From: Rhopalosiphum padi
Taxonomy: Eukaryota > Arthropoda > Insecta > Hemiptera > Aphididae
DNA length: 64,000 bases
Assembly (NCBI RefSeq): GCF_020882245.1
Contig: NC_083600.1
Span: forward strand, 44,549,019 to 44,613,018
Reading direction: 5' to 3'
Shown here: in pieces, positions 24,790 through 36,329 of the stretch
How the letters are laid out: each line of letters begins with the position of its first letter
How positions within the stretch are numbered: the first letter of the stretch is position 1
The notes under the pieces: model-generated
The model's database searches: none
What the model saw: the letters and a program-made list of their open reading frames with translations, nothing else
Told to the model about the DNA's origin: nothing
Translations under genes and position numbers: made by a program

Positions 24790-27480
24790 TTTTTCTTTGT
24801 CCAAAAACGGTGAAACAGTTGAGTATGCGAAACCTACAGCGCAATTAACGCCACACGACAAAACGACATTCTTCGGACGTAATTTGGCCTTTGGTCTTAT
24901 CTTGACGACTATTAAAGCGTGCATTCGAACGGTCAACAAACGTGTTTTTGTTTGATCGGCGAAACGAACGCACCCGTTGAACAGTGGAAATCCGCATCTG
25001 TTCAATAATTGCGTGTCGTCTGCAGTGGAAAAACGAGCCTTAAACGATCAGACCCGAAAACCGTTTTATAAACGTTTCAATAATATTTTTTTTCCTGCAA
25101 ACACGTTCACACCACTTTAAGAGCATGCATAATTATTCTACAACAAACATATTATACGATTCCAATCCCCACAGAACAGTTACATTTACTTCACTAACTC
25201 TTCGAATCAAAATTATGGTATTGGCAAAGTTTTATCTTACGTACTCGTATTTTCAAAACTTTTAAATTTGCTGACAAACAATTCGTTAGAATTAATTGAA
25301 TAAAAATTTATCAAATCCCGTTATCGCCGTGTCAATTTATGTCATATAGGCAAAAAAGATTGGCCACACAAACTTCCACTTGAAAACTTTTGACATTTCA
25401 AAACGGCGTAGACGTTTATATAATTATCTTTTAAATTTGAATCACTAGGAAAATCTTTTCACCGTTTAGCATGGTTTAAGTACAAATCGTTCAAATGGCC
25501 GAGAAGTCCTTATATAATTTAATTATCACTTTTATTTATATATACATGTATTGTTTTGTTTTAAAACGATAAATTTAACTTTAACAATAATTTCTTACTT
25601 TAAGTATAGTTTGAATTTAAAATAAATTGTAAGAATTAATAGCGTTATTTATTATATACTTTTTAATTCGGTATACGAACATCATATTTTGTACATTAAT
25701 TATGATCATTATTATTTATACCGATTCATGTACCTACATGTAAAACGTATATATAAATATTAAAAATCCATCATTCATCAAAATATATAACTATTAGATA
25801 TACTTACCCACTGTTATTACAAAAACGAATGATTCTGTTAATTAAAAACAATCTATATTTACGTGAAAATATTATATATTCTGTTAGATTAAAAATCCAC
25901 ATGCTTTATGTTTTGAACTTTAAAAAAAAAACTGATTGGTTGATCAAAACAAACTGTGTTCATTATTCGTACGCACATGTTTTTTCACCCCTTTCCATTC
26001 AACCCCAATTTCAGATGAACCCTAGGGAATATAATTTAGGTCGCATCGTTATTATAGCTCACAGTTAAATCCCAGTAATATCATGGAAAACAATAATACG
26101 ATGTCGAAACTCAAGACAATGCGATGATAATAACCATTTATGGTTATACAATTATTAAAATATTTCTGTGCAATAATTAACTAATTATTAATAACTAAAA
26201 TTTTCAGCTGAGTTTAAATTATTATTTTCCAATCAAATTATTAGCTAACATTTATATTTCAAATTCAAAGCAATAAATATACATAAATATATATATTATT
26301 TATGTAATAATTAATTCACTGAAAAACTTTCATAAATAAAATACATAAAAAGTTCGACATTCGTATACTGAAACAGAGAATCAACTTTTTTTAGACGGCT
26401 GAATTCCACGTACCAAAATACATATTATTATGTAAGACCGTAAGAACGACTAAGTTTGTTTCACATACCGTACTCGAGCGCATATTATTTGTATATATAT
26501 TTTTTTATAAAATTTCCAGAGTTACCCAAGTAAAAGTGATATATCAGTATATCATATTATGGATATCCGATTTGAGTTTATTATTATTTACAAAAAATAA
26601 ATAACAAAATACAAATTTGTACTTTTAAACTTTCGACCTACAGGAGAATATAAATAATTTTCAAATAAATAGAGCAAAAAAATAAATCTGAAAATATGTA
26701 TATCGAATTCGAATATTTAGCCCCAACTGTATGTTTCGATGATAATAAAGTTATGCTGAGGAGATCCGCACTCCGCAGTATTGTATTGTATTATTATTGT
26801 ATACTTAGTATACTGATGGATTTGTTTAAACACAACGAGTCCGTTCAACGCACTCGCAATTTGTGGGTAATTCGACCGACGATCCCTCGCAATTCGAACG
26901 GACTTAAATGTGCATACACATTATTACACAAACGCCACACGTATAAACACCTTTGGGACTCGAGACCGATAGCGTGTTGTATGAGAGTGAGAGTAAACGC
27001 AGAAAACACCGACACGTCTCGTCTAGTGTCGAAAAACGTTTCACGTAGTTTATTCGGCCGCGCACGCTGTTAAACGAAAAACACTTATTATACAAATTTT
27101 AAAGGTCAATACAACACGCGTTACAAGCCCGCCAGACCTTATTCGAAATATATTTTTCCTCTTTTCGCCCAGTTGTTGTTATTTTTTTCTAGCATTCGTG
27201 AATAATACGAAATTCGACTGTGTGCATGTGCGTTTGTGCGTGTGCGTTTGTATATATATATTATTTTATGTGTAGAGTGTATTATAGAAAAAACCTAACA
27301 AATTTAATCGTTAAAAGACTTATATTTTAATTATTATTATTATATTAGACGATCGTCGTATGATGAATACGTGATACTAAAACGAATGACAACATTTTTC
27401 ACATTGGTTAAATACAACGAGTTTTCAAATTAAACACGTGGAAGTTGGTTAATCACACTTGTCAGTTATTTATGTAATAC
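24790..27480. other. AT-rich stretch between two CpG patches
   Basis: The CpG-rich part at 24.8-25.1 kb has two overlapping minus-strand frames of 50 and 72 codons, both plausible by eye, so neither is called. 25.1-26.6 kb is AT-rich and empty. A 125-codon ATG frame at 26,696-27,073 (plus) is CpG-rich in its second half and contains the inverted pair AGTCCGTTC/GAACGGACT about 50 bp apart near 26.84-26.90 kb. It has no further support. Confidence 0.4.
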
Positions 27481-27638
27481 CCTGTATGGTGCTGCGCTAA
27501 CTGCAGCCGTGCCACTATATAGCGGTCAGCCCGCCAAACACGAACTTTTGCAGTTACAGATGGGGCACGTATAAGTATTATATAGTATACTATATATACT
27601 TTGCAATCGACCGTTATATTGTACCCGAACAAATCAAA

Positions 27639-27932
27639 ATGTACTCGGTGTGTGTAGGTGGGTTCGAAACAATGTCTTGCGGAATTCGGCGGCCGTCACA
27701 CGCAATGCGTTTCTCCGCGAGGCGAATAAATAACGAATCAGATGATATCTGTCCAGAAAATCGTCAGTGCATAACGCAGAAAAAGAAGATCGATTTCCTA
27801 TGGATTAATCATAAATCAATTAAAAATATAGTCCACGACACACTATTGTCCAGTTATTATATTGGCACGTGTCGTACACAAATTATTAAACGAGCTCACC
27901 CTGCACGGGCATGTATATTATTTATCAAATAG
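27639..27932 (+). CDS. weak candidate gene, unknown 97-aa protein
   Basis: The ATG has A at -3 and lies about 40-50 bp downstream of a TATATATA element at 27,591-27,598, in a CpG-rich patch. The frame is 97 codons, basic and hydrophilic (starting MYSVCVGGFETMSCGIRR), with no recognised domain. TATA spacing to the ATG would leave a very short leader. A chance frame is at least as likely. Confidence 0.2.
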   Translation: MYSVCVGGFETMSCGIRRPSHAMRFSARRINNESDDICPENRQCITQKKKIDFLWINHKSIKNIVHDTLLSSYYIGTCRTQIIKRAHPARACILFIK

Positions 27933-28079
27933 TAAATACTCCGTTGCATTCTCGATGATCGCCCGTCCCTCGCCAAACACACTAGGCGCACACGCTCAAC
28001 ACATATTATGAACCCCCCACCCAACGCCCCTCTTCATCCGATGACCTTTATAAATAGATCTGCGACGTGTTGTTTCCCG

Positions 28080-28215
28080 TTTTCTCATCGGTTTATTTTT
28101 TTTCAACTTTCTTGTTTTCTTTTTTCCATCTTTTTTTTTTACACGAATACGCAACACCAAAAGAACGTATTTATATTCGTTTTCGCTTCGAGTCCCTTTA
28201 CTCTCTCACTATATC

Positions 28216-28219
<4 letters not shown>
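28080..28219 (+). repeat. pyrimidine-rich tract before the CT repeat
   Basis: The plus strand is dominated by T and C, with T-runs of 8 or more, and leads into the (CT)n array. Open frames across it encode Phe/Ser/Leu repeats and are artefacts. Confidence 0.6.

Positions 28220-28260
<41 letters not shown>
28220..28260. repeat. (CT)n microsatellite, about 41 bp
   Basis: An uninterrupted CT run. GA/CT tracts in insect promoters can bind GAGA-type factors; whether this one does is unknown. Confidence 0.95.
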
Positions 28261-28263
<3 letters not shown>

Positions 28264-28399
28264 ACTCGTAGTATATATTCTCCTCCACGCGTCTCTCTAC
28301 CGCGGTCATTTAATTTTATTGCCTCCGGCGTCTAATTTAAGAAATCTCGCAGGAAATGATACACGACGGCGACACGCCGCGTAGCCGTGGACATCCAAA

Positions 28400-29490
28400 C
28401 ATGGGCAACGGGATAGGATTCATTATATTAATATTGTTATTAATATTTATTTTTATATACATATTATATACGTTTCGCTTTCCGTTAGTAGAAACGGAGG
28501 CGTCTCGTACAAGCCCTTAACTACACGTGCCCATCAGACTAACACGAATTATGCATAAAATGCTCGATCATGTCTGACGTGCTTCTTTATAATGGTTCCG
28601 ACGCCACAACGATAATGCAATTCATTTTCTCACAAATAAAATAAAATATATATATTGGAAAAGTGACGTTTATAATTTTTAATAAAAAATAATGTACTCA
28701 GTTGACTACGGAAAGTATACACTGTGTATAGAGTTTAACAGCATAATATTGTGGATGATTACATCTTAAACGAAAAAAAAAAACAATGTTTTACCTATAT
28801 TTACCGGTGGCGTGTAAATTAGAATAATTCCGTGAATTTAATTTAATTTAAATTGGATCATTTCCACGATAAAAACTATATTCATGGAGCTTAAATTCTT
28901 TGAATATTATATTTTAACAACATTAATTTATAATAATATGTATATCTGTTATTTGATATTATATTTATTTTAAGTATAGATACACTCTCAATATTTCGTC
29001 GTATCTCAAATAAAATATTAAAAATTAAATTCTTGGTAATGTATAATTTTTAATGTATCTATATAATAAGTGCGTAAATAATATGACATATGATTAACAT
29101 AACTTACATTAAGTAAAGGCATCTTTTGTCTACAAAAAAATTAGATCAATTACACTATATAACAATATTATATAGTTGGTTTTGGATCTAAACCCATTTC
29201 ATTAATAATATCGACATATCTCAACAAACTATAAGTGACTAAACTAATGGTTCTATATCACTAAATTGATCGGTAGCCAACTTTGTAATTCTATAAAAAC
29301 TAAAAAGTTACTTTAATCATTATACACTTAAGCCATTATTAAAACAAAATTATTCTTAGTTTATAATTTTAGAAAATTTCAATAAACTGTTACTTATTTT
29401 TGGCAAATTGAATTTTATTTATTTTTTTTAAATCATTTAATTGCTCAAACTATGTAAATCCAAATTAATAACAGTAAAAATACCCTAAAA
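28400..29490. other. AT-rich stretch
   Basis: I see nothing supportable: no open frame of note and no splice-bounded block. Confidence 0.55.
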
Positions 29491-29499
29491 CCATATAGG

Positions 29500-29885
29500 T
29501 GGACATCGGGAAGGACTTAGGGGGGCTTAGCCCCCCAAGTATATCAATAGACTCCCCAAAAATCGAATATAAAAGCGGTTCCCAAACTGTGAGGTGCGCC
29601 TCCCTTGGGAGGCGCGATTGGCGTAGTAAATATTTACTGTTAACTTATATTGTCATAAAAATAAAAATGTTTGTATATTTAAGTACTATAAATTTGTAAT
29701 TTAATTTTTTATGGGAGGCGCAATTATTTTTTTTAATTTTTAGGGTAGCGTGAACTAAAAAAGTTTGGGAACCGCTGGAATATAATATGTTATAATTGTG
29801 TATAGAAAGGGAGTGCAGGGTCACTTTACATTAGATTATTATAGCCCCTCTAAAAATTCAACTAAATATCTGCCTATGCCTAAAC
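29500..29885. mobile_element. older repeat interrupted by a hAT MITE
   Basis: Sequence flanking the hAT MITE has features of a separate element: a G-run/C-run palindrome GGGGGGCTTAGCCCCCC at 29,520-29,536 on the left, and a CCCCTCTAAAAATTCAACTA then CTGCCTATGCC end on the right. Such C/G-run ends are common in aphid repeats as I recall. Limits are approximate and nesting is inferred from the flanks. Confidence 0.4.
29573..29777. mobile_element. non-autonomous hAT element (MITE), 205 bp
   Basis: Terminal inverted repeats are AAGCGGTTCCCAAACT on the left and, reverse-complemented, CAGCGGTTCCCAAACT on the right, one mismatch in 16. A perfect 8-bp target duplication GAATATAA flanks the element (29,565-29,572 and 29,778-29,785). 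An 8-bp duplication and CAGnGGTTCCCAAAC-type ends are hallmarks of the hAT superfamily. No transposase is encoded, so it would be mobilised in trans. The internal GGGAGGCGC word occurs near both ends. Confidence 0.9.
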
Positions 29886-29899
29886 CTTTTTTTATGCCT

Positions 29900-30490
29900 A
29901 CGTGTATTATTCAATATTTCCAATGTAAAAAACCATCAGCTAACATTTTAATTCCCTGATCTGTATACATTAGTATTTATTTTGTTAAAAATGTACAATA
30001 ATTATTGTTTGAAACATTAATTGCTAATTAGTATACGTGCACGGTGCATGATAATATATTATAACTTAGTGCTGAGTGTATATTTAACAATTAATAAACT
30101 TTAACGCTTATTCTGGTGTTCCGTAAAATGTACAATGGAATATATAATATATGAAATACTGATGGTTAACAGCATCCGCCGGTAAAAGAAGTTGAGAGCC
30201 AAAAACTTTTCCTCAACTCCATTATCAACAGTGTCGGAATCGAGCGAGTTATAAATTATAGCGGTACTGTCAAATTGTGGAAAAGGTAAACAATTTTATG
30301 GCCCGAATCAAGCGCAAACAGGTACTTTGAAGTTTTGACTTTCAATTTTTGCGTCACTCAGTTTGTGCATTTTTTAACGATGAGACGGCAGTGTTGTCAG
30401 CGAATCGACAAGCCGCAACTTATAGAAATTCAATAACAACGTAACATATACGGGGGGAAGAGTTGTAAAATAAACCGCTCAATGTCATCG
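29900..30490. other. AT-rich stretch
   Basis: No gene is supported. Part of a 126-codon minus-strand frame (30,420-30,800) starts beyond this stretch and runs through the second hAT-like element, so it is not accepted. Confidence 0.5.
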
Positions 30491-30502
30491 GGTGGTATAA
30501 CA

Positions 30503-30635
30503 CAACGTTTCTCAACCTGTGATACCAGATTAGATTAGGATAAGGAAAAAAGAAAAGGTTGCGGTAACAGTACGTGAAAATTTTCAAACTGTTTAGGTAA
30601 TGATACGTGAATGTAAAAAAGTTTGAGAACCACTG
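30503..30635. mobile_element. decayed hAT-like MITE, 133 bp
   Basis: The right end reads, reverse-complemented, CAGTGGTTCTCAAACTTTTT, a typical hAT terminus. The left end CAACGTTTCTCAACC matches it at 11 of 15 positions. The flanking octamers (GTATAACA and GAATATAG) agree at only four of eight positions, so the target duplication has decayed or the limits are slightly off. No coding capacity. Confidence 0.6.
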
Positions 30636-30899
30636 GAATATAGCACATGATAGTAGGTACAAATCAATGCTTAAGACACGGCCCGGTATATTATATTGTG
30701 TACAAGTGTGTAGACAAACGCTGTAATGCGATATTTTGACGTGGCGAATTGTAAAATAAAACGCTCTGGTACTTCTCCTACCTGCGTAAGTCGTCTGCAT
30801 TTCACAAGCCTATAAAATAACCAGCACCGGTAAAACACTACTGCGTATCTATTTATGTTGTGTAGGGTACGAAAACGTCTTTGGGCCCTGAGGACTCTT

Positions 30900-31480
30900 T
30901 TGTTTTTTGTTCGCCTGTAAATTCCGGTACTCCTAAGAGGGTTGTGTTGTTATATTCGCGCGAATACCCATCGACGACGAAGGACTTATGCGTTGATTAT
31001 TATTTATGGAAACGAGGCCGATGACGAAGACTATGATGACGACAACGACGACAAGGACGACGACGTGTGCGCTTTTGTTACTCGTCTGGCCGCGTCTCGA
31101 GAGCCGCGAGCGCGGAACAAAAGAAGGATTTTGCGTTCTGGCCCTTCAGGAATATAATACGCACTTGCACACGGTGAATTACACACTAGATTATTCACCA
31201 TTTTTGCGGTGCTGTTCCACCCTTAATAAAACGGACCCTTGTTTTTCCGATCGATTTGTTGAGGGGAACTACATTATGATGTTTTTTTGATAAATTTTTC
31301 CCCCACACTCGATTACACCAACAAATATAATTACCATACACGAAAACAATTATCAATTTACGATCGAAGGTATAAATGCAATAATACTTTATGCCCCGCG
31401 CTATATAAATCCTGTCAACACTCAACAGTATCTTATGAACGAGAAGAAATTATGTGTGCACTAAAAAGTCTATGAGATGA
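30900..31480. other. CpG-rich island
   Basis: GAC-type repeats near 31,020-31,065 produce Asp/Asp-rich and Thr-rich frames on the plus strand. A minus-strand frame (about 31,434-31,195) begins after acceptor-like TTCTCGTTCATAAG, runs to TGA and has a balanced composition, but overlaps an open plus-strand frame. I treat this as a regulatory-type island with a possible exon, unresolved. Confidence 0.4.
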
Positions 31481-31499
31481 CAGCGAATAAAACACCACT

Positions 31500-33500
31500 A
31501 GTATGGGTAAACGAATCAACATCTATTCTTACGTCTGAAAGCGTGCGTGCATCAGTGTGGTGAACAATAAATGTTTAACATATGTATAATGAACGTATTA
31601 TTGTACACAAATTATAATAACCACAATGATTATAATAAAAAAAAAAGTACATTAAATAGTGTCGTTTGTTTTGCTGTTTTATTTTTTATTGTATCATTAC
31701 TTTTGAAGATTGTTTATTATACGCTCTGATGTTGAGATTATAGGGCGATAATCCAGACCCCTCCTCCTCCCCCCTATCTAGACATTTCTGACATAAAATT
31801 CACAATATACCTTTTATTTGTTTTCAAAAAAAAAAATATTAATTAATAAACTACTTTTACATGGCTATCGAATTAATAATTTATTTAAATAAAAACACAC
31901 ACAATCTAAACGATTATTTAATACGTATACTCTCCATTATATATTTAAATTAATATTAATTTATTAGTTATATTTTATTATTTGTTGTTAATAAGATCTT
32001 AGGTTTTATATTATTATTATACGAATCGTTAAAAATATTTAAAGATTTATGTAGAAAAGAACTATTTAACATGCTGACAATGATTGTCATATATAATTGA
32101 ATTATTATTTTTATAAATAAATAAATTAAATCATTCAATATGTATTGATTTATATTTTAAAGAATTAATATAAAAACTATAATTCCTCAAATAAAGAAAT
32201 CAAACAAATATTTTCATGACTGAATACTCTTTAGTTTTTGTAAGAGGATATAGTGTACTATAAAAAATAGATTTTATATATGAAAAAATAAAAAACATTT
32301 TATTCTAACGATAATGCTATTTCTTTTTTCTGTGTACAGGAACTTTTGAAATTTACATTCATACTGTTTTTTTTCTTCTAATTACTCTCTATAGCAATGA
32401 GCTTGATAAGTTAAATTTCGATGTTTGATAAAATTACTTTAATATTAATTTATTAAATGTAGGTAGATAAATGTACCTATCTATTTTTAATTGAATTGAT
32501 TATTAAAGTAGGTAACACAATAACAGTATAACAACAAACACTTAAGTACTCGTACTAAGAGTGACGCAAACAATAAATATCGCAATATTGAATATAAAGA
32601 AAAAAATTGTATAATATAGCTTTTATTATTTAAGACTTCGTATATTAATGTACTATGTACATATCTCGTTTTATTATCAAATATAAATATTTAAACAGTT
32701 ATTTAGTCTATTTGAAAAATACATTTATCTAAGTGAATATGTGTGTCCAGGCCACTAAATATAGATGTAATATTGATTCGAAACACAAAGAAAATAAACT
32801 TTCTGATGGTCGAATTGTTAATAATAGGGCAAGTATATATCAAGTATTAAATATTAATAATTTCGTGACAGCTGGTTAAAATTTGAAAATTGACCAGTCG
32901 TAAAAAAAATATTAAAAGAAAATGTTTTTTATTCTTTTTAAAAAATAACGGCACAAGAACAAACCCTAAAACAATCAAAGGACTAGGTAATTATTTATTT
33001 TATATTTTTATAAAAACTATAAAAAAAAAACCCGAAATAAAGTGTTATAAACACAAAATAGTATGTAATATTTAAAATGTCAATATGAAAGCAACAAAGC
33101 GTAACAAAATCTTCGCATAAATAAAAACTTATATATGAAAACAATATAAAATGGAGTACAAATTATAAAGCATAATATTATTTTCTGTCAGTACATTATT
33201 TTTCTCGTACGTTTGTATACAACAGTGAGCGTAATTCGCGTGGTACGCAGAAAACAAATTCAAAGTACGACGACGACGCATGTTTATAGATAAAACTATT
33301 GATTATAATTAAAAAAAACCACAACTCTGTAGTACTTCGTACCTATGTATATGTAGTGGCTATAAATGTTTTGATTATTTTCCATTGAAGCCCAACTATA
33401 CATAATACCAACATTGTGAATTGTCAGATGTACATTTTCAATACATATTCTAATAAAAAGTAATCAACATTTGAACCAAAAAAATTAAATAATATTAATA
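31500..33500. other. AT-rich desert
   Basis: No gene is visible. A C-rich patch (CCTCCTCCTCC) sits at about 31,762-31,773. The frame at 32,890-33,075 is Lys/Asn-rich and AT-driven. Confidence 0.55.
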
Positions 33501-33539
33501 ATCGACTAAAATAGAAAACAGATTTAAAATACAATCGCG

Positions 33540-35080
33540 ATTATTCCTATTGCACGTAGAAAACTCTACAATAAGACGTGGGCGTCGATTATTATTGTTG
33601 TTACCTTTTAGGGACGACCTTTGTTGCAGCGATAAACGTTGCGAGCATTATCATTTTACTATATATTGTATAGTGGTGAGAGCTGTCCGACGTGCTGTTG
33701 CACGCGTGATAATCCTCTCCGCCGTGCGCCATTCACGGACGTGTGGAATTTTAGCGCGCTAATTTCTTTGCGTTTTTCATTTACCCGTTTCCGGGTACAT
33801 GTACAAACTCACGACTATGAACATCTCCCCATACCCTACCACACACAAACACACGCACGTACTCTATGACCACGTCATCGTTTTCATCACTCAAATAAAT
33901 TACTTATACAATATAGCTTCGTCTGATACCGGAAATAAAATATAATAATATTGACTCCAAAGCAAATCTAAATGGTAAAGTATTTTTTATTTTATTTCTA
34001 TTTTTACAGTCGAACAGGATATACATAGATAAATAATCACATTCGAAATTTTACGGTTCTGAGCTACGTTCTATATTTCATGCACCATCGTATAAATAAA
34101 GCGTAAAATACTAAAATATTAATACGTCTTGTCTTATAATGACCTTAATACATTATAATTAGGTAAACTATAAGTTCATAAATAATAGTTTTAAAAAAAT
34201 ATTTCACGTCAATATACATGTATATAATAATTAATTAAAATAACGCTAAAAATTTTAATTAAAAAATGAATATTGTTTATAGGTACGCAAGTGAATTTGA
34301 CGAGTTTTGTTTTATAATTATTATTTAGTACAATATTGTATCATCTATTTTACTTAAATGGTTATTACTTTTATATGTTTAACAATTTTATTTTTAATAC
34401 ATATTATAGATAATGTTTGAATAGCTAAAAAATCAATATGGCAAATTGAGACCAACGCGATAACATAAATGATTAACGAAATTATAATTACAAGTAGATA
34501 GAATTCTTTTCAAAGCGTTATCTGAAATCCATAAAAATTCATACTGGTTTAATCACGGTTGAAACAAACAATTTTTTAATTGAAAACGAATAAACACTTA
34601 TTTTAATATCAAAGTAGGTAACCTACCTACACAATTTACAATTGTCATATACATATATAAATATTAAAATTACATTTACTCATGAACACCAAACGGAATA
34701 CACGTAGTTACACATTTCAATGCATTTTCACATTTAGTATATTATGTATATTTTGTATACAAAACTTTTAAAATTCTTGATTATAAAAAAGTTTTTGAAC
34801 CTTTGAGAACATTTTTTCTTTTTGAAATTCAAGAATTATTAACTTATACATACAACGTCAGCGTATTATCAATTTATGGAAAAATCAGTTCGTCTTTGTG
34901 GTGTAAATTATACAATACTTTGTACAATTAAAACTTTTTTTTGTTGTTTTATTTCTTTATTAGGTACACTGAATCATCATAAATCTAACGTAGTGAACCC
35001 CTTAGGATTTTCATCGAAACTAGAACAAATTATACCTAATTAGAAATTTAGAAAACACGACAAACAGATACATATTAATA
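33540..35080. other. CpG patch then AT-rich stretch
   Basis: 33.55-33.87 kb is CpG-rich with overlapping plus-strand frames that lack ATG starts. The remainder is AT-rich and empty. Confidence 0.5.
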
Positions 35081-35106
35081 TTTATGATAATATTTATTGT
35101 GATACC

Positions 35107-35130
35107 ATGTGTGTGTGTGTGTGTGTGTGT
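35107..35130. repeat. (GT)n microsatellite
   Basis: A pure GT run of about 24 bp. Confidence 0.9.
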
Positions 35131-35500
35131 ATTGTTTAGCGAACATTACGTGCATCCCGTGCGAAAACTTTGGACACAAACAACATAACGATACCACAAA
35201 CGTCGATACAGGGTGGCACCAGCCGACTACGGATGTTGTATGATATAATCGTTTATAGTGTTTTATGATAATAATTGTACGACTATCGACTCTCGTCGGT
35301 TTTAAAAGCAAACACATGTGCATATTTTAACAACAAAAAATTAATATTATTTACGATGCAGACAGAAACACGCAGTAGGCGATAACCGCACGATTTGCTT
35401 ATCTCCCATATAATATATTACGACTAGTATCGAAATGACTAATAAACCGTATACCACTGCTATCACTCTGTACCGTTATCAGTACCAACATTACCGACGC

Positions 35501-35547
35501 TGTGTGTGTGCACGCGCACACGTGCGTGTGTGTGCGGCGCGCGCACA
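35501..35547. repeat. alternating purine-pyrimidine tract (Z-DNA prone)
   Basis: From 35,501 to 35,535 every step alternates pyrimidine and purine (TG, CA, CG units), and after one break a GCGCGCGCACA run follows. The palindromic E-box CACGTG lies at 35,519-35,524. CG/CA alternation of this length is the classical Z-forming pattern. It sits at the start of the CpG-rich block that leads to the exon candidate at 36.3 kb. Confidence 0.75.
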
Positions 35548-35559
35548 GCAAGCACGAGC

Positions 35560-36268
35560 AACATGTCAAAACCGGCTTATCGTACACGCCCGAATAATAT
35601 CCGTCGACGGTTAATATCGAAATTGAATAAACACGTACGCCGGAATATAATATACACCACAAGTCAAAAGATTCGACGGGTTTTTGATGAGCGGATGAGG
35701 GTGCGTCGATCGGCCGGGGAGGGTTAACTTTGTTCGGAGAACTTTTGTTTTGCGCATGATTGACGTGCCAAATGAAAGTGCCTGGAAGACTATAGATAGG
35801 AAGTACACTGCAACGGTATATACAGTGGTAGTGGTATTAGTGGTGTAGGCTGTCGCAATGGGTATAGTGGTGGTAGCTGCGTAGCGGTAAAGAGGGATTA
35901 GGAGTCAATGTAATTTGACTACGACAACGGCGACAGTGAGCACCCCGCCCAGTTATCCGCACTAATGATTGATGACGAACAAACATCACTGTATTGTATA
36001 CTTATACACTCGCACGCGCACCCCACCTCGTCCACGTTCGACAAAAACGTATACAGACAGAAAACACGTCGATGGCTGCAAGCAAATTTTCGTAAAAGCC
36101 AGGTCGTCGAACCCGCCCCTAAGCTATCCGTCCAACTACCAACCCTTCACTCTTGGCGTTCGAAGAATATGGTAATAACTAAAAACTGTGTTCAAACTCC
36201 GCTACCTCTTAGTTTCCGCGAGTGATCCGTATCCCGTATACCTATGCATGTACGCTCACGTATCGATA
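35560..36268 (+). promoter_or_regulatory. possible promoter/5' region (CpG-rich)
   Basis: A CpG-rich block about 0.7 kb long upstream of the strong plus-strand donor at 36,314. It includes GGTAGT/GTGGTA-type repeats near 35,824-35,880 and short basic frames (for example MSKPAYRTRPNN at 35,563-35,727) that may be chance or upstream ORFs. Promoter function is inferred from position and composition only. Confidence 0.25.
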
Positions 36269-36313
36269 ATGAAGAACGCACACGGAGATTCAAAGGCTGT
36301 CGGACGAGTCACG
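36269..36313 (+). CDS. candidate first coding exon, 15 codons
   Basis: ATG with A at -3 at 36,269 opens MKNAHGDSKAVGRVT and ends exactly at ACG|GTAAGTAAG (GT at 36,314-36,315) in phase 0. GTAAGTA is a near-ideal donor. An upstream ATG at 36,244 in another frame is also open to the same donor, so the coding frame is uncertain and the exon could be untranslated. No product can be named. Confidence 0.3.
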
Positions 36314-36329
36314 GTAAGTAAGACGTCTG

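Noticed and set aside
24787..25005. Minus-strand 72-codon frame and an overlapping 50-codon ATG frame
   Set aside because: Both look coding by eye in different frames of the same CpG-rich DNA, so appearance alone cannot select one.
26696..27073. 125-codon ATG frame on the plus strand
   Set aside because: The first third is AT-driven and the rest CpG-rich, with a 63-codon frame on the other strand. No splice, promoter or family evidence.
28008..28384. 87- and 105-codon frames rich in Ser/Leu/Phe
   Set aside because: Produced by the pyrimidine-rich tract and the (CT)n array.
30420..30800. 126-codon ATG frame on the minus strand
   Set aside because: It runs through the decayed hAT-like element and has no splice or family support, so it is a chance frame.
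31195..31434. Minus-strand frame with acceptor-like start
   Set aside because: Composition is attractive, but it overlaps an open plus-strand frame and has no poly(A) signal or ATG. Left as an unresolved part of the island.
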